NCBI RefSeq assembly: GCF_010731895.1
Contig: NZ_AP022596.1
Location: 3,100,001 to 3,164,000 of the forward strand
Direction: 5' to 3'
DNA from: Mycolicibacterium helvum
GTDB lineage: Bacteria > Actinomycetota > Actinomycetes > Mycobacteriales > Mycobacteriaceae
Length of the DNA stretch: 64,000 nucleotides
How positions within the stretch are numbered: position 1 is the stretch's first letter; each line of letters begins with the position of its first letter. The notes under the pieces were generated by a model. That model was given only the letters and a program-made list of their open reading frames with translations, was not told the DNA's origin and searched no databases. Made by a program: the position numbers and the translations under genes. Shown piece by piece: positions 59,006 through 64,000 of this stretch.

Positions 59006-60195
59006 CACGACTGGCCCAGACTCTCGGCCTGACCGAGATACAGACCGAAATCGTCTCCACCGTTCGACAATTCGTCGACAAAGAGATCATTCCCAACGCA
59101 CAGGAACTCGAGCATTCCGACACCTATCCGCAGGCCATTGTCGACCAGATGCGGGAGATGGGGCTCTTCGGCCTGATGGTGCCTGAGGAGTACGGCGGGT
59201 TGGGGGAGTCACTGCTCACCTATGCGCTGTGCGTCGAGGAACTCGCCCGCGGCTGGATGAGCATCTCTGGGGTGATCAACACCCACTTCATCGTCGCATA
59301 CATGATCCGCCAGCACGGCACCGACGAACAGAAGCAGCGGTACCTGCCCCGGATGGCCACCGGTGAGGTCAGGGGCGCGTTCTCGATGTCGGAGCCCGAG
59401 CTGGGTTCCGACGTCGCCGCGATTCGCACGAAGGCCAGGGACAACGGCAACGGCACGTACACCATCGACGGCCAGAAGATGTGGCTGACCAACGGCGGCA
59501 GCTCGACTCTGGTCGCCGCACTGGTGCGCACCGAGGAAGGTGCGGACAAGCCGCACCGCAACCTGACCGCTTTCCTGATCGAAAAGCCCTCGGGCTTCGG
59601 CGAAGTCGCTCCGGGCCTGACGATCCCCGGAAAGATCGACAAGCTCGGCTACAAGGGCATCGACACCACCGAACTGATCTTCGACGGGTACATCGCCAGC
59701 GCCGACGACGTCCTCGGTGCCAAACCGGGGCAGGGCTTCTTCCAGATGATGGACGGCGTCGAGGTCGGCCGGGTCAACGTGTCAGCCCGGGCGTGCGGGG
59801 TGGGCATCCGAGCCTTCGAGCTGGCGGTCCGATATGCCCAGCAGCGCAGCACGTTCGGCAAGCCGATCGCCGAGCATCAGGCCATCGCCTTCCAGCTGGC
59901 TGAGATGGCCACCAAAGTCGAAGCGGCACACCTGATGATGGTCAACGCCGCGCGGCTGAAGGACTCCGGCGAGCGCAACGACGTCGCCGCTGGGATGGCC
60001 AAGTACCTGGCCAGTGAGTTCTGCGCGGAGGTTACCCAGCAGAGCTTCCGCATCCACGGCGGATACGGGTATTCCAAGGAGTACGAGATCGAGCGGCTGA
60101 TGCGCGACGCGCCGTTCCTGCTCATCGGTGAGGGCACCAGCGAGATCCAGAAGAACATCATCAGCAAGCGGCTGCTCGCGGACTACCGGATCTGA
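59002..60195 (+). CDS. Acyl-CoA dehydrogenase (second)
   Basis: A 397-residue ACAD. The motifs FSMSEPELGSDVAAIRTKA, MWLTNGGSSTLVAAL and GEGTSEIQKNIISKRLL are present, with the catalytic Glu in the last. An R-to-N-like change shifts SER motif detail, but the fold is typical. It differs strongly from the first acyl-CoA dehydrogenase, so the two are not recent duplicates. ATGA overlap with the thiolase. Confidence 0.93.
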   Translation: MTRLAQTLGLTEIQTEIVSTVRQFVDKEIIPNAQELEHSDTYPQAIVDQMREMGLFGLMVPEEYGGLGESLLTYALCVEELARGWMSISGVINTHFIVAYMIRQHGTDEQKQRYLPRMATGEVRGAFSMSEPELGSDVAAIRTKARDNGNGTYTIDGQKMWLTNGGSSTLVAALVRTEEGADKPHRNLTAFLIEKPSGFGEVAPGLTIPGKIDKLGYKGIDTTELIFDGYIASADDVLGAKPGQGFFQMMDGVEVGRVNVSARACGVGIRAFELAVRYAQQRSTFGKPIAEHQAIAFQLAEMATKVEAAHLMMVNAARLKDSGERNDVAAGMAKYLASEFCAEVTQQSFRIHGGYGYSKEYEIERLMRDAPFLLIGEGTSEIQKNIISKRLLADYRI

Positions 60196-60196
60196 C

Positions 60197-60883
60197 ATGA
60201 GCGCGCCCGATTTCGCGCCACGCCCGCAGCTGGCCGAGGATGTCGCCCGGTTCGTGCGCACCCGGATCTTCAACGGCACCTACCCCGCCGGTGAGTACAT
60301 CCGGCTGGACCAGCTGGCGGCCGAACTGGGCATCAGTGTCACTCCGGTCCGCGAAGCGTTGTTCGAGCTGCGCGGGGAAGGCCTGCTGGATCAGTTGCCG
60401 CGGCGCGGCTTCGTAGTGCTCCCGTTCACCGACCGCGATATCACCGACGTCTCGAACCTGCAGGCCTATGTCGGCGGTGAACTGGCCGCCCGGGCGGCGC
60501 TGAACATCACCGACGGCCAACTGCGGGAGTTGTCGACGTTCCACGACGAACTGGTCGCCGCCTACGCCGCCGACGACGGTGACCGCGCGGTGCGACTCAA
60601 CCACGAATTCCACCGCGCCATCAACGTCGCGGCCGACTCCGCGAAGCTGGCGCAGCTGATGTCCCAGATCACCCGGTATGCACCGGAATCGGTGTTCCCC
60701 ACCATCGAGGGCTGGCCGGACAAGTCGGTGGCCGACCACAAGCGGATCTTGGCGGCGCTCAAGGCGCACGACGAGGAGCGGGCTAGGGCCGCGATGTCGC
60801 AGCACCTGTCGGCAGGGGCGGTGCCGCTGATCGAACACCTGGTGAAAAACGGTGTGGTGCAGCGCTTTCAGACGATGGAATAA
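60197..60883 (+). CDS. GntR-family (FCD) regulator
   Basis: A 228-residue regulator. The winged helix is LDQLAAELGISVTPVREALF, followed by LPRRGFVVLPF. The FCD ligand domain has NHEFHRAINVAADS with metal-binding-type His residues and VADHKRILAALKAHD. It is the last gene of the FabG-thiolase-ACAD operon and probably senses an acyl-CoA or acid intermediate. It converges with the next gene, overlapping by 16 bases. Confidence 0.9.
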   Translation: MSAPDFAPRPQLAEDVARFVRTRIFNGTYPAGEYIRLDQLAAELGISVTPVREALFELRGEGLLDQLPRRGFVVLPFTDRDITDVSNLQAYVGGELAARAALNITDGQLRELSTFHDELVAAYAADDGDRAVRLNHEFHRAINVAADSAKLAQLMSQITRYAPESVFPTIEGWPDKSVADHKRILAALKAHDEERARAAMSQHLSAGAVPLIEHLVKNGVVQRFQTME

Positions 60884-61485
60884 CCCGGTGGAAGCGGTCC
60901 GCGGCCGGTGAGGGCGCACATCAGCGTCTGACTGTCGCCGCGGCGCCGGGCGACCTCGACGGTGACGGCAAGGATGGCGTCGGCGACCTCGGGCGGCAGT
61001 GGCTCGGACACCCCGATCGCGCGGGCCAGATCGACGCTGTGTAGCCCGAGTTCGACGATGCGGGTGGGCAGATAGTCCGACAGCCGCATCCCGCCGGCGA
61101 TGGTCTGGATGACGCGGTCGTCGGTGTCGAGCGCAACGGTCGCGCGATCCTGCAGTTCGCGGATGGCGTCGAGGGGATGATCGCCCAGCGTGAGCCCGGC
61201 CTGGACAGCCCGGGCGTCGATCTGGCCTGGGTCGGCGAGCAGTTCGGCGATCGCGAGGTAATAATGCGCGGCATCGGCGATGTCCATTCGATCCGCCGGC
61301 CGCGCCGAGTATTCGACGACGGTGGTGAATGACCGGCCGATGTGGCCGACCAGCGTTCGCACCGACCACGTCCCGAGCGCCGGACTGTCCCAGCGGTCTA
61401 GGGGAACCTGTGCGACCACCGACACGGCGTGGTCACCGGCCCGGCGGTAAAGGGCGATGCGCTCGGCGAGGGTGTGGTCGTTCAT
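60868..61485 (-). CDS. Mycothiol-dependent DinB/maleylpyruvate isomerase-like protein
   Basis: A 205-residue helical-bundle protein. The metal-binding region is SVRTLVGHIGRSFTTVVEYS, with later His in IVELGLHSVDLARAIGV. It belongs to the actinobacterial mycothiol-dependent family seen also in the broken gene at 52124, although only weakly alike. Function unknown; detoxification by thiol transfer is usual for the family. Confidence 0.78.
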   Translation of the reverse strand: MNDHTLAERIALYRRAGDHAVSVVAQVPLDRWDSPALGTWSVRTLVGHIGRSFTTVVEYSARPADRMDIADAAHYYLAIAELLADPGQIDARAVQAGLTLGDHPLDAIRELQDRATVALDTDDRVIQTIAGGMRLSDYLPTRIVELGLHSVDLARAIGVSEPLPPEVADAILAVTVEVARRRGDSQTLMCALTGRGPLPPGYSIV

Positions 61486-61496
61486 CGCTAGGAAAG

Positions 61497-62990
61497 TTAC
61501 GCCTGCCCGGTGAGCAGCTCACGCAGACGGCGGAGATCGACCTTCCCGGTGGTGCCGCGTGGAATGTCGTCGTCGGAATCGAGAAGCAGCCACACCGTGG
61601 GTACCTTGAACACGCTCAGCTTCGACCGTGCCTCGGCGCGCAGATCATCGACGGCGCGGCCGTCGCAGAGAACCGCGGCACCCACTCGCCCGTCCACGTC
61701 GGTGACGAAGGCGGCCCGCACCCCATCGATCTCCCGCAGGGCGGCCTCCACCTCGCTGGGGTACACGGTGGCGCCGCTGACCTTGAACATGTCGTCGGAA
61801 CGACCGTGGTAGAACAGGAAACCGTCATTGTCGAGGCGTCCCAGGTCACCGGTGGGGTAGAAGCCGTCGGCGGTGAACAATTCCTCCCGGCTGCGCCGGC
61901 ACATGCCGCGCAGCGTGTGGGGCCCGCGGATCTGGATCATGCCGATGGCGTCTGCGGGCAGCGGGTCGCCGGCGTCGACGTCGGCGATGCGAACCTCTAT
62001 GCCGTCGAACGGTTTTCCGCAGCTGCCCCACGCCAATCGCGGCATATCGGTGTCGGCGAGGTAACCGCAGTAGGGCCCGAAGGACTCTGTCATGCCGAAC
62101 AGCTTCGCCCGCGCGCCGGGCACGGCGCGTTGATCGGCAGGCAGCAGCGCATCCAGACTGCCCGGCCGCAGCGCTGACAGGTCGGCGTGCACATCGGTGG
62201 CCCGGCGGGCCAGTGTCTCGGCCTGGTCGGGCCAGCCGCGGAACAGCGTGACCTTCTCCCGCTCCAGCAACCTCAGGGTCGCTTCGGGTTCGGGGATCTC
62301 CTCGGTTATCAGCGTTGCCCCCGCGATGAGCGCCGACAGGATGCCGCTGCCAAAACCGCCGACCCAGAAGAACGGCATCGGCAGATAGAGCCGGGTGTCG
62401 GCGTCGATGCAGCGGGCCAGCAAGCCGGATCGCACGGCGCCCAACGCATTACCGTGCGAGTGGATCACCCCCTTCGGGGGTCCGCTGCTGCCGGAGGTGA
62501 ACATGATGACCATGGGGTCGGCGGGGGTCACGGTGTCGGCGAGCTCGCCTATCGGCGACCGGCCGGTGCTTCCCGGCAGTGCATCGGCTCGCCATACATG
62601 GTGCAGTGCAGGCAGTTTCGCGCGCTGTGGGGCTAGCTCATCCAGATAGCGGTGGCCGCGAAACTCGTCGACGGCGATCAGGTAGTGCACTGAGGCTGCC
62701 TTGAGCTGGGCAACCAGCTCGCGCGCGGTCAGCAGTGTGCTCAGCGGAACCAGAACCGCGCCGACACGCGTCAGCGCTAGAGCCAGCTGTACCCATCGGA
62801 CGTTGTTTCCCATGATCAGCCCGACTCGGCTGCCCTTGCTGATGCCCGCGTCGACCAGTGCGCCCGCCAGAGTGCCTGTCACAGTGTCGAGTTCGGTGTA
62901 GGTCATCCGGCTTGCCGGGTCGATGACGAATGTCTTGTCGCCGTACCGGGCGGACTGGGCGCGGATCAGCGCGTCGATGGTGTCAGTCAT
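61497..62990 (-). CDS. Acyl-CoA ligase (AMP-forming)
   Basis: A 497-residue class I adenylate-forming enzyme. Motif A3 is IMFTSGSSGPPKG, A5 is near LFGMTESFGPYCGY, A7 is YPTGDLGRLD, and the catalytic Lys is in RGTTGKVDLRRL. It activates a carboxylic acid to acyl-CoA, feeding the acyl-CoA dehydrogenases. The ATG overlaps the stop of the upstream ligase by 8 bases, so both are in one operon. Substrate unknown. Confidence 0.92.
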   Translation of the reverse strand: MTDTIDALIRAQSARYGDKTFVIDPASRMTYTELDTVTGTLAGALVDAGISKGSRVGLIMGNNVRWVQLALALTRVGAVLVPLSTLLTARELVAQLKAASVHYLIAVDEFRGHRYLDELAPQRAKLPALHHVWRADALPGSTGRSPIGELADTVTPADPMVIMFTSGSSGPPKGVIHSHGNALGAVRSGLLARCIDADTRLYLPMPFFWVGGFGSGILSALIAGATLITEEIPEPEATLRLLEREKVTLFRGWPDQAETLARRATDVHADLSALRPGSLDALLPADQRAVPGARAKLFGMTESFGPYCGYLADTDMPRLAWGSCGKPFDGIEVRIADVDAGDPLPADAIGMIQIRGPHTLRGMCRRSREELFTADGFYPTGDLGRLDNDGFLFYHGRSDDMFKVSGATVYPSEVEAALREIDGVRAAFVTDVDGRVGAAVLCDGRAVDDLRAEARSKLSVFKVPTVWLLLDSDDDIPRGTTGKVDLRRLRELLTGQA

Positions 62991-64000
62991 CGAACACCGC
63001 CGCGAGCCGGGGCAGGTCGACCTTGCCGCTGGAGGTCAGGGGCAGCTCGCCGGGCGAGAGTGTGGCGAACCGCCGCGGGATCTTGTACGACGACAGTTCG
63101 GTCCTGAGTCTGTCCCGCACCGCGTCTTCGTCGAACGTCTCGCTGTCGGCAACGAGCACCACCGCGGCGACGAGCTGCCCGCGCCCGGGATCGGGCAGCG
63201 GGAGCACGTGGGCGACCAGACCGCCGGTGACGTGTGCGATCGCCTTCTCCACCTCGGCAGGAAGGACATTGGCACCCGCGGTTTTGATCATGGATCCGCG
63301 CCGGCCGAGGAAGTAGAAGAACCCGTCGGCGTCGGTCCGGAAAAGATCACCGGTGTGAAACCAGCCGTCGGCGTCGAAGCACTCCTCGCGGCTGCGCTTG
63401 TAGTACTGCTGCATCACATAACGGCCCCGGATGTACAGTTCGCCATCAACGATCTGTGCGTCGAATCCGGGTGCGGGCTTGCCGAACGATCCGCGGCGGT
63501 GCTCGGGCTGGTCGGTATCGTCCCCGCTGAGCAGTAGGACGCTGCCGGCCTCGGTCATGCCCAGTATGTTGTGGCGCAGTTCCGGATCGCATGGGCGGGC
63601 ATCGGGCGCCATGATCGGGTAGAGATTGCCGCGCCGCATCGACGATAGATCGCGGCCTGCGAAGCTCTCGTGGCGGGCCAAATATGCGGCGCCGGCGGCG
63701 AATCCGTTAGTCATCGTCGGTTGTACCTCTTCCAGCAGGTCGAGGACCGCACCGGGTTCGCCGTTGGAACACACCAGTGTCGAGCCGGCGACCAAGGTCG
63801 CCAGCAGACCGAACGCCAGGCCGCCGATCCAGAAGAACGGTGAGTTGCAGAACAGCCGGTCTCCAGGGGTCAGGCCGCGAATCTCGTTGAGATTGCGCTG
63901 GTGATCGAGCAGCGACTCGTGGGTGTGCACGACCCCCTTGGGGGTGCCGGTGGATCCCGACGTATAGACGATCGTCAGCGGGTCGCAGCCGTCGACGTCG
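62983..64000 (-). CDS. Acyl-CoA ligase (AMP-forming), N-terminus cut by window
   Basis: The frame is open to the window end. The ATP motif VYTSGSTGTPKG lies close to the window edge. WFHTGDLFRTD and the catalytic Lys in PLTSSGKVDLPRL follow. It resembles the downstream ligase in size and motifs; both hold a FFWIGG or FFWVGG motif after the AMP loop, so they may be related paralogues. The N-terminal part lies outside the window. Confidence 0.9.
   Translation of the reverse strand, partial: DVDGCDPLTIVYTSGSTGTPKGVVHTHESLLDHQRNLNEIRGLTPGDRLFCNSPFFWIGGLAFGLLATLVAGSTLVCSNGEPGAVLDLLEEVQPTMTNGFAAGAAYLARHESFAGRDLSSMRRGNLYPIMAPDARPCDPELRHNILGMTEAGSVLLLSGDDTDQPEHRRGSFGKPAPGFDAQIVDGELYIRGRYVMQQYYKRSREECFDADGWFHTGDLFRTDADGFFYFLGRRGSMIKTAGANVLPAEVEKAIAHVTGGLVAHVLPLPDPGRGQLVAAVVLVADSETFDEDAVRDRLRTELSSYKIPRRFATLSPGELPLTSSGKVDLPRLAAVFDD

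Overview
This window comes from a fast-growing mycobacterium (Mycolicibacterium type). The GC content is high, starts often use GTG or TTG, and several genes look leaderless, with a TANNNT -10 box 6 to 8 bases before the start codon. The gene set is typically mycobacterial: MshD (mycothiol), LmeA (lipomannan), DesA1 (mycolate precursors), GlnR, an encapsulin with a DyP peroxidase, a mycofactocin-coupled dehydrogenase and an F420-type PPOX protein. From 1 to about 47 kb the order broadly follows the Mycobacterium tuberculosis Rv0780-Rv0826 region as I remember it, with species-specific insertions.

From 1 to 25.4 kb, the purine biosynthesis genes purC, purS, purQ, purL, purF and purM are spread among unrelated genes: ptrB, a TetR/FAD-monooxygenase pair with a clear operator, a glutathione peroxidase, short-chain dehydrogenases (SDRs), encapsulin plus DyP peroxidase, the aminopeptidase PepC, a cytochrome P450, and membrane and secreted proteins. 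From 25.4 to 32.7 kb lie DUF3073, YgfZ-like and PabC-like genes, an unexplained small transcription unit (perfect Shine-Dalgarno, 12-codon ORF, nested hairpins), two paralogous lipoproteins, and a sulfur operon (DUF4395, CysA2, SseC). That operon is preceded by a poly-cysteine leader peptide. Thioredoxin and LmeA follow.

From 32.8 to 47 kb are GlnR, MshD (carrying an in-frame 36-bp tandem repeat), a complete pstSCAB phosphate transporter and phoU, both preceded by direct-repeat Pho/RegX3-like boxes and separated by a perfect bidirectional terminator. After these come an LCP cell-wall ligase, a dihydrouridine synthase with no standard start at the expected site, DesA1, two paralogous secreted proteins, and a TetR/DUF2236 pair with an operator.

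From 47 to 54 kb the region is accessory and partly decayed. It holds a sugar transferase, a GAF protein, and a 1.9-kb element flanked by 53-bp direct repeats of the tRNA-Lys 3' part. The element carries a membrane protein with two Ltp (phage superinfection-exclusion type) repeats and a frameshifted DNA-binding-type gene. Four tRNA genes (Lys, Glu, Asp, Phe) and two broken genes follow.

From 54 kb to the end is a fatty-acid or lipid catabolic cluster: a phosphotransferase-fold protein, three SDRs (one of them broken), two acyl-CoA dehydrogenases, a thiolase, a GntR regulator, a mycothiol-type DinB protein and two acyl-CoA ligases, the last cut by the window edge. A perfect inverted repeat lies between the divergent operons and may be the GntR operator.
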